From Tautonia rosea (GTDB taxonomy: Bacteria; Planctomycetota; Planctomycetia; Isosphaerales; Isosphaeraceae), in contig NZ_JABBYO010000007.1 of assembly GCF_012958305.1 (NCBI RefSeq), positions 310,001-374,000 on the forward strand: DNA of 64,000 nt. Direction: 5' to 3'. Both the position numbers and the translations under genes were made by a program. Each line of letters starts with the position of its first letter. The first letter of the stretch is position 1. The notes under the pieces are model-generated. The model was given only the letters and a program-made list of their open reading frames with translations. It had not been told where the DNA came from and ran no database searches. Shown here piece by piece: positions 8,395 to 16,316 of the stretch.

Positions 8395-9288
8395 TCAATG
8401 ATGAGACCCGACTCGCCCGAGCAACCGAGCGATCCGGTTGGAGAGTTGACGTTCCTTCCGTTCTTCCTCTTCCTTGGCATGAACCTCGCTCAGATGTTCG
8501 CGGAGGGCTCGGACCCGTTCGCTCGGACTCAGGTCGGAGGCCGAGATGCGAGGGCCGCCCCGACTCGATCGAAGCTCGGCCAGTTCCGCCTGGTGGCGAA
8601 GTCGCTCGGTTTGCATCTCGTGCCGAGATATTTGCAATTCCTCTCGGGTTGAATCGAGTTGAGCCTGGAGCAGTGTCACCCGATCGTTGAGTCGCTCGGC
8701 TTCGTCTTCGAAGACGGAGAGGCGTCGGCATTCGTCGCGCAACTGATGGTTTTCCTGCTGCAGATCATTGAGGGCGGTGTCCCCCGGCGCGTTTTGCTCG
8801 GTCTCAAGGCGAAGGCGGACTCTAGCAAGTTCCGCCTCGAGCTGGTGCCGCTCTCGGTCCCAAGCCTGACGCTGGGCCTCAAGTTCCTCCTGGAAGAATC
8901 CGGCCGTCTGGCCATTCGAACCAGGCTCCGAGAGGAGATGGTCCGATTCGACGAGGCGATGTTCTAGCTCCTCGACCCAGTGATGCAGTTGGTCCCACTC
9001 GGCCGATCGAGCCGCCTGGGATTCCTCGACGGCCGTAAGATGTTCCCAGAGCAGGGCGATGGTTTCATCGCGCTCCTCGAGCAATTGGGTCATCTCTTCC
9101 AGCCGAAGACTCGTTTCCGCATCGATCGGTGGATTGGAAAGCTTGGGTTCCGGATTCGCAGAGGCATCAATCGCTGCGTGAAGTTCTGCTTCGAGCCGCT
9201 CGATCTCTTCCTGGAGCAGTGCGATTGTATCGAGATAGGCATCTCCAGGGGTCTGGTCCTGAGGATCGAAGGTGCTGGTCGGGTCCAT
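8395..9288 (-). CDS. Long coiled-coil protein of the chemosensory operon (297 aa)
   Basis: From the preferred start at 9288 (MDPTSTFDP) nearly the whole product is helical heptad repeat rich in Glu, Leu, Arg and Gln. It has several predicted coiled-coil blocks (roughly residues 15-40, 60-115 and 130-270) and a basic C terminus RIARLLGRVGSHH. An upstream ATG would add 30 residues of no obvious structure. No catalytic motif is visible. The gene follows a receiver-protein gene and precedes a smaller coiled-coil gene. It may form a scaffold linking the receptor/kinase array to the downstream GTPase, but this is inference. Unrelated coiled coils share composition, so homology claims would need a profile search. 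Confidence 0.7.
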   Translation of the reverse strand: MDPTSTFDPQDQTPGDAYLDTIALLQEEIERLEAELHAAIDASANPEPKLSNPPIDAETSLRLEEMTQLLEERDETIALLWEHLTAVEESQAARSAEWDQLHHWVEELEHRLVESDHLLSEPGSNGQTAGFFQEELEAQRQAWDRERHQLEAELARVRLRLETEQNAPGDTALNDLQQENHQLRDECRRLSVFEDEAERLNDRVTLLQAQLDSTREELQISRHEMQTERLRHQAELAELRSSRGGPRISASDLSPSERVRALREHLSEVHAKEEEERKERQLSNRIARLLGRVGSHH

Positions 9289-9361
9289 GAGGAGGCCTCT
9301 CGAAGCGGGAAACGTCGATGATTCGGTGATCAAGCTCGGATTTTGGTTCGGGCCTGGGGGG

Positions 9362-10897
9362 TCAGGCGAGCACGGCACCTCCCGATGGGGAGAGCAGGTG
9401 GTCGAGAGTGGCCTTCAAATCCGACTCGGCGAGCGGCCGGTGAAGGATGCCGTCAAGGCCCATCGCATCGAGTCGATTCAGCTCCTCCTCATCAGAAAGG
9501 CCGACCAGACCGATGAACCGGGTTGTCTCGGAGGCTTGCTCGCGACAGGCGTTGAGGATCGGTTCCTGGTTGGGGCGATCAAGGGCGATGAACACCAGGT
9601 CAAACCGTTGACGACGCATCAAGAGCTGTGCTCCGACGCGATCTCGAACCATCTTGAGTTGACAGCCGCAGCCCTCAGGACCAAGCGCAGCCTGGATCAT
9701 CCGGGCCGATTCGGGCTCGTCATCAATGAGCAGCACGGAGGCTCCGGGGATGGCCGCTCGACGCTCCAGGAGACCGACAAGCTCGAGCCCTCGGGCGATA
9801 TCGGCCACTGCCTCAAGCGGCATGCCGGACTGTTCGGCCAGGGCCGAAGTGGTTTGGGCCCCATCGAACATCGACGCGAGCTTGAGTTCGAGGGGGGAAA
9901 GCCCGGATCGATCGAGGTTGCCTCCCCTGGGGGTCTGTCGGGCGAAGAGAATTGAGGCGAAGGCGTCGAGGTCGGTCGTGGGATCGCAGCGACGAACGCC
10001 CTCGACGGCCAGGGCAGGCAGGCTGAGCTGTAACGGAAACGCCTGGAACATCGGAGGCATGGTTGCGTCCGGTTCGAAGAGGAACCGTCCAGGATCGGCC
10101 GAGAGTGCCCAGTACGTCAGAATCGACGCCTGAGAGCGGAGCAAGGCGCGCAGTTTTCGTGGGTCGGTCAGGCTCTTTTCGAGCATTCGAACCAGGCCCG
10201 ACATCGACGGATCGACCCGTTCTCCCAGGGTGGCGGTCAGCAAGGGAGCCAGTTCGGCCATCTCGGCCGGCAATGCGTCGAAGAGTCGGTCGGGGCTGAT
10301 TGTCGGGGAGCATACGGCCTGGATGCGGCCGCTGCTCAGGTTAAATCGGATCCGGTCCTTGTCCAGTTCAAGGGTGAGTCTGCCCGAGCAGAGGGAGTTG
10401 TTCAGGAAGTCGATGACGGATCGCAAGGGGAAGGCGGCCGTCTTGCCTTCGAGCGAGGCATCATGCACGTCCCCGACCGTTTCCGGCATCGCGCAGCCGG
10501 TCTGTTGCGCCCGGACAACCATGGCGCCGACCTGAAGTGCGTTGGCCACGCCGGTCTTGAGCAGATCAGGGGTAAACGGCTTGGGGATCTGATCGACCAC
10601 GTTGGGCAGATCAGTGTAAGACGCAAAGGCGCGATTGCGCATGGCAGAGCTGATGACGACCGGAATCTGAGCCGTGACCTCGTTTCGCAGCAAGGCTCGA
10701 CAGACTTCGTCGCCGGTGGTTCCGGGAAGCTGATGGTCCAGGACGATCAAGTCAGGACGAATCGCAGCGGCCGCTTCGATGCCGGCCTCGGCGTTCGGCG
10801 CGGTTGCGACACGATAGCCGGCCTGCGAGAGGTGGCATTCGACCATTTTGAGAATGGTCGGGCTGTCGTCGATGACCAGAATTTGCGGGCTCTCCAT
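9362..10897 (-). CDS. Receiver-DUF4388-pseudo-receiver response regulator
   Basis: The 511-residue protein opens with a complete receiver domain: acidic pair IDDS, phospho-acceptor Asp54 in LIVLDHQLPG and Lys106 in IPKPF. Residues about 147-250 match DUF4388/PatA N-terminal-type domains (PLRSVIDFLNNSLCSGRLTL, then a GRI segment). A helical middle follows. The C terminus (about 390-505) is a second receiver-like fold starting VLLIDDEPESARM, but its acceptor position reads DLVFIALDRP, with Ala in place of Asp, and the Lys is Arg (HRPL). It is therefore a pseudo-receiver. PatA-like proteins act with CheA-type kinases in pilus and motility chemosensory systems. It lies 9 bases after the CheA hybrid gene and is the most likely phosphorylation target of that kinase. 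Confidence 0.85.
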   Translation of the reverse strand: MESPQILVIDDSPTILKMVECHLSQAGYRVATAPNAEAGIEAAAAIRPDLIVLDHQLPGTTGDEVCRALLRNEVTAQIPVVISSAMRNRAFASYTDLPNVVDQIPKPFTPDLLKTGVANALQVGAMVVRAQQTGCAMPETVGDVHDASLEGKTAAFPLRSVIDFLNNSLCSGRLTLELDKDRIRFNLSSGRIQAVCSPTISPDRLFDALPAEMAELAPLLTATLGERVDPSMSGLVRMLEKSLTDPRKLRALLRSQASILTYWALSADPGRFLFEPDATMPPMFQAFPLQLSLPALAVEGVRRCDPTTDLDAFASILFARQTPRGGNLDRSGLSPLELKLASMFDGAQTTSALAEQSGMPLEAVADIARGLELVGLLERRAAIPGASVLLIDDEPESARMIQAALGPEGCGCQLKMVRDRVGAQLLMRRQRFDLVFIALDRPNQEPILNACREQASETTRFIGLVGLSDEEELNRLDAMGLDGILHRPLAESDLKATLDHLLSPSGGAVLA

Positions 10898-10906
10898 GAT
10901 GGCCCC

Positions 10907-13840
10907 TCAGGCAGTCAGGTTGGGCGATTCAGTGACGACGCCGGGCGAGACAGTGCCGAGCGTTCGATGATCGATCACAGGACCAACGGCAGTAGCCAAC
11001 TCCTCAGGATCAACCGGCTTGGGAACAAAGGCGGCGGCTCCGAGCTCGAAGACCCTGCGACGGGTGGCCGGATCGGAGAGTGTGCTGGTCACAATGACCC
11101 GGCTCGTCTCCAGCACCCCGGTCCGTCGCAGTTCGGCCAGCAAGGCAAAGCCGTCCATCCGAGGCATTTCCAGATCGGTCATGACCAGGTCGAAACGGCG
11201 GGTTCGCAGCTTTCCGAGCGCCTCCTCTCCGTCGGACGCCTCCTCCAGGTCGAAGCCGAGGGCTCGAAGGTGGCGAGAGGCAATCCGACGAACACTGAGC
11301 GAGTCATCTACGACCAGGGCGACCGGCTGTTGGCCAACCGGTTCCGGATCGAAGACAATCGGCGCGTCGCCTTCGCGAGCCAGACGCAGCAGGCCCGCGA
11401 CATCAAGCGCGGGGATGACCTCCCCCCCCGTCGAGAGTCCGGCTCCAGAGATCGCCGGGTTGCCGACCAGCAACGAGCCAAGCGGCTTGAGGACCAACTC
11501 TTGAGGACTGTCAATCCCATCGACCTGGAGCGCCACGGCTCCCATCTCAGAGGTCACCACAAGAACGATAGGACATGATTCTCGGGATGGTCCTGAGAAC
11601 CCCATGACCGGCGCCAGGTCGATCAGGGGGAGCCATCGGTCGTCGATCCGGGCGCTCGGACCGTTCCCAAGACTCCCCGGCTCGACCGCCGAAGCCCGAT
11701 GGACGGCGTTGATCGCGGAGGTTGGCACCGCGAACGCCTGACCTCGGACGCGGACGACCATCATATGTTCGAGCGCGATACGAGCTGGCAATCGGATGGC
11801 CAGCCGGGTTCCTCGGCCAGGGTGCGAGGTTAATTCAACCCTTCCGCGAAGGGCTTCGACTTCCCCGGCGACCACGTCCATACCGACTCCTCGTCCGGAG
11901 ACGGCATTGGCCTGGCCTCGGGTCGAGAAACCGGAATGAAAGATTAAGGCGCTGAGGCGCTCGATGCTCGGTTGCTCGTGCGGGCCGATCAACCCGAGCC
12001 GTCGTCCTTTCTCGGCAATGGCTTCGTAATCAAGGCCTCGACCGTCGTCCTTGACTTCGAGGACCACGGTGTTTCCCTCGCGACGGGCTTCGAGCGTGAT
12101 TCGGCCTTCCGGCGGTTTACCCGCCTTTCGACGATCGTCGGGAGCCTCGATTCCGTGGCCGACGGCATTGCGGACGATGTGCAAAAGTGGTTCGTAGGCT
12201 TTATCGAGCAAGACGCGATCGGCGCCGGTGTCTTCACCAATCAAGGTCACGTCAATCGTTCGCCCCTCGATGCGAGCAGCGTCTCGGGCGACGCGAATCA
12301 GTCGTTGAAACACGCCTCGAACGGGCACGATCCGGATCGATTGCAATCCGTCCCAAAGACGTAAACTGAGGCGAGAAAGGTCTTCGGCTTCACTGGCCAT
12401 GGGAACTGCGGCCTCGCGGGCCGTGGCAGCCAGGACGGCCAGATCCTCGGCTTGCTCGATCATCCTCCGAACCTGGGCGGCCAGTTCATCGTCAAGGGGG
12501 TCGCGACTCGAGGTGCATCGGATCGTGTCGATCGGCAACGCTTCCTCCAGTCGATCGACGCTTCCCCGGAGTCGCTGACTGCATTGCCGACCCGAGAGGG
12601 CGAGCTGCTTCATCCGGTCGGCCTGTTCTGACCAGACGCGACGTCGGGTGAGCAGCTCGGAGCAGAGATCCATCAGCTCCTCGAATCGCGCCACGGGCAT
12701 GCGGATCAGGCCATCTCCGTCGGTCAACGCCTCGTTCGAGGTGATCGGCTCTGAGGAGGTGTTCTGATTGCCTGGTGTGTCAGAGGTTTCCTGGTCGATC
12801 GCTCCGATCGGCTCCGGTTGCGAGGTGCTGCTGGAGCCTCGCAATGCGTCGAGGGTTCCCTCGATCCAGGAGAGAGATTCCTCCATACGGCCGATCAGCG
12901 GCCCCTCGGCCGAGCCGCTGCCTGCCTCGATCGCATCCTCCAGCTCATGAATGCGCTGGGCGAGTGAGGTGAGTCCGACACTTCCCGAGGCCCCTTTCAG
13001 GGTGTGGTAACACCGGCCGAGTTCGTGGAGTGTTTGTGCGTTGTCACCGGGTCCGAGTCGAAGAACAAGGTCTTGAATCCTGGCGAGCAGGTCCGCCAGG
13101 TCCGCGATGAGGATGGCCTGGAGTTCGGGATCAAGCTCCAGCCCTGCGACCTCAGCCTCTGGGTGAGGAGATGAGTCTGGGGCGGCCGGTCTGGGCTGAT
13201 CGTGGATGCGAGGCTCAGGAGCCTGGATCGTTGGGGGTTCGGTGGGGATGGTGGGGGAGGCCATCTCGGTGGTTTGGTTCGGTTCCGGTTCGGGAATGGG
13301 TTCCGGTTCCGGAGACGTCTCGTCGATCATTCCCGTGAGCGATCGGATCAACGCTGCGGCATCAATGCCTCCGTGATCAGCGAATGTCAGAGACTCAGGT
13401 TCCGGGAGTGATTCCGGTTCGGGGTCGAACGCGGACCCACTGGCCACCACCGAGGGATCGATGATGGCAAGATATGCTCCCCAGTGAGTGTCCGATTCCT
13501 GAACGATCCAGGCCATGGCCTCGCTCGGATTTCCGAGGGTCAAGCTCTCGGTCAGTCGATCAACGGCCTCCAGGAAGAACGTTCGCAAGGTCTTGATCCC
13601 TTCGGAGTCCTCGGGGTCGAGACAATCGCCGACCTCTGCAATTAGAACGAGCCTGCCAAGGGCTTCGGCGAGATCGGGTTCTTCGGAGAGGGCTTCGTTC
13701 GCAAGAAGCGGTTCGAGCGCGCTTCGAACGGCGGCGGGCCAGCCTTCGTGAGGTGCCTCCGCCGCTGCGAGCTGGGCACGGAAGTGATTGAGCCGATCGG
13801 CCACGTCGGCGTGTTCCGGCCGGTTCGGTCCGGGCATCAT
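10907..13840 (-). CDS. CheA-type histidine kinase fused to CheW and receiver domains
   Basis: The 977-residue hybrid has a helical N-terminal region (1-130), a Pro/Glu-rich linker (135-230), then an HPt domain with the phospho-accepting His279 in [11 protein letters not shown] dimerisation region follows, then the HATPase with [14 protein letters not shown] (N box; the usual Asp before His-Gly is Gly), [10 protein letters not shown] and [10 protein letters not shown] CheW-like domain comes next, and a C-terminal receiver with VVDDS and the acceptor Asp in [11 protein letters not shown]. There is no recognisable P2 domain. This order resembles PilL/ChpA and FrzE hybrids rather than flagellar CheA. 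Its start overlaps the receptor gene's stop by four bases. It should take phosphate from ATP in a complex with CheW and the receptor. Confidence 0.9.
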   Translation of the reverse strand: MMPGPNRPEHADVADRLNHFRAQLAAAEAPHEGWPAAVRSALEPLLANEALSEEPDLAEALGRLVLIAEVGDCLDPEDSEGIKTLRTFFLEAVDRLTESLTLGNPSEAMAWIVQESDTHWGAYLAIIDPSVVASGSAFDPEPESLPEPESLTFADHGGIDAAALIRSLTGMIDETSPEPEPIPEPEPNQTTEMASPTIPTEPPTIQAPEPRIHDQPRPAAPDSSPHPEAEVAGLELDPELQAILIADLADLLARIQDLVLRLGPGDNAQTLHELGRCYHTLKGASGSVGLTSLAQRIHELEDAIEAGSGSAEGPLIGRMEESLSWIEGTLDALRGSSSTSQPEPIGAIDQETSDTPGNQNTSSEPITSNEALTDGDGLIRMPVARFEELMDLCSELLTRRRVWSEQADRMKQLALSGRQCSQRLRGSVDRLEEALPIDTIRCTSSRDPLDDELAAQVRRMIEQAEDLAVLAATAREAAVPMASEAEDLSRLSLRLWDGLQSIRIVPVRGVFQRLIRVARDAARIEGRTIDVTLIGEDTGADRVLLDKAYEPLLHIVRNAVGHGIEAPDDRRKAGKPPEGRITLEARREGNTVVLEVKDDGRGLDYEAIAEKGRRLGLIGPHEQPSIERLSALIFHSGFSTRGQANAVSGRGVGMDVVAGEVEALRGRVELTSHPGRGTRLAIRLPARIALEHMMVVRVRGQAFAVPTSAINAVHRASAVEPGSLGNGPSARIDDRWLPLIDLAPVMGFSGPSRESCPIVLVVTSEMGAVALQVDGIDSPQELVLKPLGSLLVGNPAISGAGLSTGGEVIPALDVAGLLRLAREGDAPIVFDPEPVGQQPVALVVDDSLSVRRIASRHLRALGFDLEEASDGEEALGKLRTRRFDLVMTDLEMPRMDGFALLAELRRTGVLETSRVIVTSTLSDPATRRRVFELGAAAFVPKPVDPEELATAVGPVIDHRTLGTVSPGVVTESPNLTA

Positions 13841-15015
13841 GAGGTCGCCTCGATCGAAAGCGGTCGCAGCGACGATCCCGGCCGTCGATTCGAGAGCCGG
13901 CGGGCCTGTCCATTGGCCGCCCCTTCGCCTGGATGCCAGGGTTCTACCAGGCTCTGCAAGGTCTGCAATCGGAGTGATAGGCTCTGGGCTTCCTGGCGCA
14001 GCTGCTTGGTCTCGCCCAGAATGAGCTTCGAGACATCCGACACTCGCAGCATTCCCGAAACCAGATCACGAGCAGCAAGCACCTGATCGTTGGCCGAGTG
14101 GGAGATGCCGTCAACCAGTCGGGCCGAGTCTTCGGCCATCCGACTGATCCGCTCCAGAGCCGAACCGGCTTCTTTGACGCTCCGGGCTTCCTGTTCCATT
14201 TCGGCCTGTTCCTCGGCCAGGCAACGAATACTTTCATGCGTATCGGCCTGAATCGCCTCGACGAGCGTGCCGATCTCGCGGGTCGCGCCTGCCGTCCGTT
14301 CGGCCAGCTTGCGAATTTCCTCGGCGACCACGGCAAAGCCCCGGCCGTGCTCGCCGGCCCGAACAGACTCGATCGTTGCATTGAGGGCGAGCATGTCCGT
14401 GCGGTTCGAGACCTCGCCAATCAACTCGACGATGGTGCCGATCTCGACCGATCGCTCTCCCAACCGCCTAGCCTTCCTCGCGTTCGACTCGACCTGAGAC
14501 CGAAGACGGTCCATGCCTGCGATGACCCCCTGGATCTGCTCCAGGCCCAGACTGGCTTGCTGGCGTGTCCGGTCGGTCGCGTCGGCCGCTTCCTCGGCGT
14601 TCTGCGAGATCCGGTCGATGCGGTCAGACAGGGCCTCGACGCTCTGCGTGGTACGGGGGACGGCATTGGTCTGCTCGATGGCCCCTTCGGCCATCCGACC
14701 GGCCGCTTCGTTGAGTCCGGAAAGTGCCGACAGGATTTCCGAGACCGAAGCACGAAGATCCTCGAACCGGTCGGGCTTTGCCTCCAGGCCGAATCGGGAA
14801 GTGAGGCGGAGGTCGCCGTCGGGTTTTCCGACGGGATGGGCGATTCCGTCGAGGATTGCGGCCCCGGCCATTCCGACCAGCGCACCGAGAAGGACGCCGA
14901 TCACCAGACCGGCGTTTCCCGCGACCACTGCACTGATTCCCAGTCCCAGGCTGACCGAAGTCAGACCGACCAGCCCACCGATGCCGAGGATTCTTCCCAA
15001 CCGTGCCGTGACCAT
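13837..15015 (-). CDS. Methyl-accepting-chemotaxis-type receptor without ligand-binding domain
   Basis: The 392-residue receptor has two adjacent membrane segments (about 8-33 and 36-60) with almost no residues between them, so no periplasmic sensor domain. The cytoplasmic part is the long helical hairpin of MCPs with the conserved tip ([20 protein letters not shown], then [21 protein letters not shown]), which contacts CheA and CheW. The input must therefore come from the membrane, a partner protein or the cytoplasm. The gene lies between cheW and the CheA hybrid and overlaps the latter by four bases. No CheR or CheB gene is in the window, so methylation-based adaptation cannot be inferred. 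Short inter-gene distances place it firmly in the operon. Confidence 0.9.
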   Translation of the reverse strand: MVTARLGRILGIGGLVGLTSVSLGLGISAVVAGNAGLVIGVLLGALVGMAGAAILDGIAHPVGKPDGDLRLTSRFGLEAKPDRFEDLRASVSEILSALSGLNEAAGRMAEGAIEQTNAVPRTTQSVEALSDRIDRISQNAEEAADATDRTRQQASLGLEQIQGVIAGMDRLRSQVESNARKARRLGERSVEIGTIVELIGEVSNRTDMLALNATIESVRAGEHGRGFAVVAEEIRKLAERTAGATREIGTLVEAIQADTHESIRCLAEEQAEMEQEARSVKEAGSALERISRMAEDSARLVDGISHSANDQVLAARDLVSGMLRVSDVSKLILGETKQLRQEAQSLSLRLQTLQSLVEPWHPGEGAANGQARRLSNRRPGSSLRPLSIEATS

Positions 15016-15057
15016 GATGCGAACTCGCCCGGTCTGAGACCGCTCTTGATAATCGAC

Positions 15058-15579
15058 TTACCCCGCAGGAGACGCCTGCGGGGAGTTCAGGTGATGCTGG
15101 TCAAGGACCAGGCCGTACCAGCGTTCGATCTCGGACTTCACTCCGCGCCAGGATCGCTCGAGATCCAGAATCGCATAGGTCACTCCCCCCGACTCGATCT
15201 CACCGGCGGTCATAAACCCTCCCGGGAGTTCTGCGCGATCGGCTGATTGAAGGGGCTCTGTGACCTCGACCTGCACGCCTTCGCGATCGATCGTCAATCC
15301 CCAGAGGCCCTGATGAGTTCTGAGGATTAAAAAAGCTCGTCTTGTCTCGTTTTCTCCGCCAGTCTGGTTCCTCTGCTGAGCACCGAGGCCAAGGATGGGC
15401 ACGATCTTCCCCCGGTAGGTCCAGAGCCCGAGGACCTGTCGAGGACAAAGGGGTAGCTGGACCAATCGACCGGACGCGACCACCTCGACCACCGTCTCCA
15501 GGTCCACGCCCAGTGGCCTGGAGGCGATGGAGAACAGACAAAGGGCCCGAGAGGAGGAGGGATCGGGTCCGGGATTCAT
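15058..15579 (-). CDS. CheW-like coupling protein
   Basis: The 173-residue protein matches the CheW fold: an early strand (ALCLFSIASRPLGVDLETVV), a central VLGLWTYRGKIVPILGL segment (the usual G-x-x-x-x-RG-x-x-x-P-x-x-x-L core) and later ILRTHQGLWGLTIDREGVQV. It should bridge the receptor tip and the CheA hybrid. The C-terminal 40 residues (WRGVKSEIERWYGLVLDQHH) are extra. It lies between the first small gene of the operon and the receptor gene, 15 and 42 bases away respectively, so all three are probably one transcript. Confidence 0.85.
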   Translation of the reverse strand: MNPGPDPSSSRALCLFSIASRPLGVDLETVVEVVASGRLVQLPLCPRQVLGLWTYRGKIVPILGLGAQQRNQTGGENETRRAFLILRTHQGLWGLTIDREGVQVEVTEPLQSADRAELPGGFMTAGEIESGGVTYAILDLERSWRGVKSEIERWYGLVLDQHHLNSPQASPAG

Positions 15580-15594
15580 GTCCAGGTCTCCCGT

Positions 15595-16038
15595 TCAGGA
15601 GCGGTTCGGGTCGGGGGAACTGCCGTCATCGGATCGAGGGCGATGCGGGTCTCGATCGCGGGTTCGTCGCAACCGTCCTTCGAGACGATGCGCCAGCGCA
15701 TCGAGCCGTCGTTCGACCGTCTCGGAATCGTCTGCATTTGGTGAGTCGGGTGTGACGGTGTTCGAGGTTTCAGGGCGATCTGTTGCACTGGAAGCTGGGC
15801 TCTGCGTCCTTGGCGGAAACGGGGGTGAAGGATCAACACCGTCTCGAACGGGCGAGGCTCTCCAGGACGAGGGCTCCCGAGGCCCCACGACGCGATCCGG
15901 GGAATCTCCCTCGGGCAGAGGCTGGGAATGGCCGCCCAGGAGGCGGCCAAGTTCTTCGCCGATCGCGGTGTCCAGGGCGGTGCGCATGGCGGAGATCGCC
16001 AGCTTCAAGGGGCGATCCTCAGCGGTCTCGTCCGGCAC
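15595..16038 (-). CDS. First gene of the chemosensory operon, unknown 147-aa protein
   Basis: I chose the GTG at 16038 because GGGAG stands seven bases before it; an ATG at 16098 has no such site. The product has a short ordered helix (RPLKLAISAMRTALDTAIGE) and then a long Pro/Ser/Asp-rich region predicted to be disordered. It ends in a charged helix (ERRLDALAHRLEGRLRRTR) and a basic tail. No known domain is recognised. It precedes cheW by 15 bases. A helix-linker-helix layout suggests an adaptor, but composition alone is weak evidence; its reality rests on the ribosome binding site, operon spacing and similar codon use. Confidence 0.55.
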   Translation of the reverse strand: MPDETAEDRPLKLAISAMRTALDTAIGEELGRLLGGHSQPLPEGDSPDRVVGPREPSSWRASPVRDGVDPSPPFPPRTQSPASSATDRPETSNTVTPDSPNADDSETVERRLDALAHRLEGRLRRTRDRDPHRPRSDDGSSPDPNRS

Positions 16039-16174
16039 GAGTCGTCTCCCGTCCTTCGTGGATGTTCCGTTTGCCCTCGTTGGCGGGCGGAGCAACACCC
16101 AAGCCTAGGTCGCGATTGCATCGTTGGCGCGAGAGTCAGGAGGATCGGCAGGTTGAGGCCCGTCCTGAAATCCA

Positions 16175-16203
16175 TTGACATTTGTCCTGATGTGTCTGAT
16201 TCG
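16175..16203 (+). promoter_or_regulatory. Candidate sigma-70-type promoter for the FHA-GAF kinase
   Basis: A perfect TTGACA occurs at 16175-16180 in the divergent intergenic region, about 140 bases before the kinase start. The best -10-like hexamer at the usual spacing (around 16197-16203, TGATTC-like) is poor. The divergent chemosensory operon must also have its promoter in this 278-base region. Confidence 0.25.
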
Positions 16204-16316
16204 GCTTGAGGATCAGAGGGAGAATCGGCAATAATAAGAAGATCGCGTTGCGCGAGACGGTCCCTAAAGACCGGGAGGGTGGCTGTGGCAATCCCTCAAG
16301 GAGCTCGAACCTTCTC

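Noticed and set aside
7856-8731. Extended 291-residue reading of the smaller coiled-coil gene
   Set aside because: The first 125 residues overlap the larger coiled-coil gene in another frame and look non-coding; GGAGG marks the later start at 8356.
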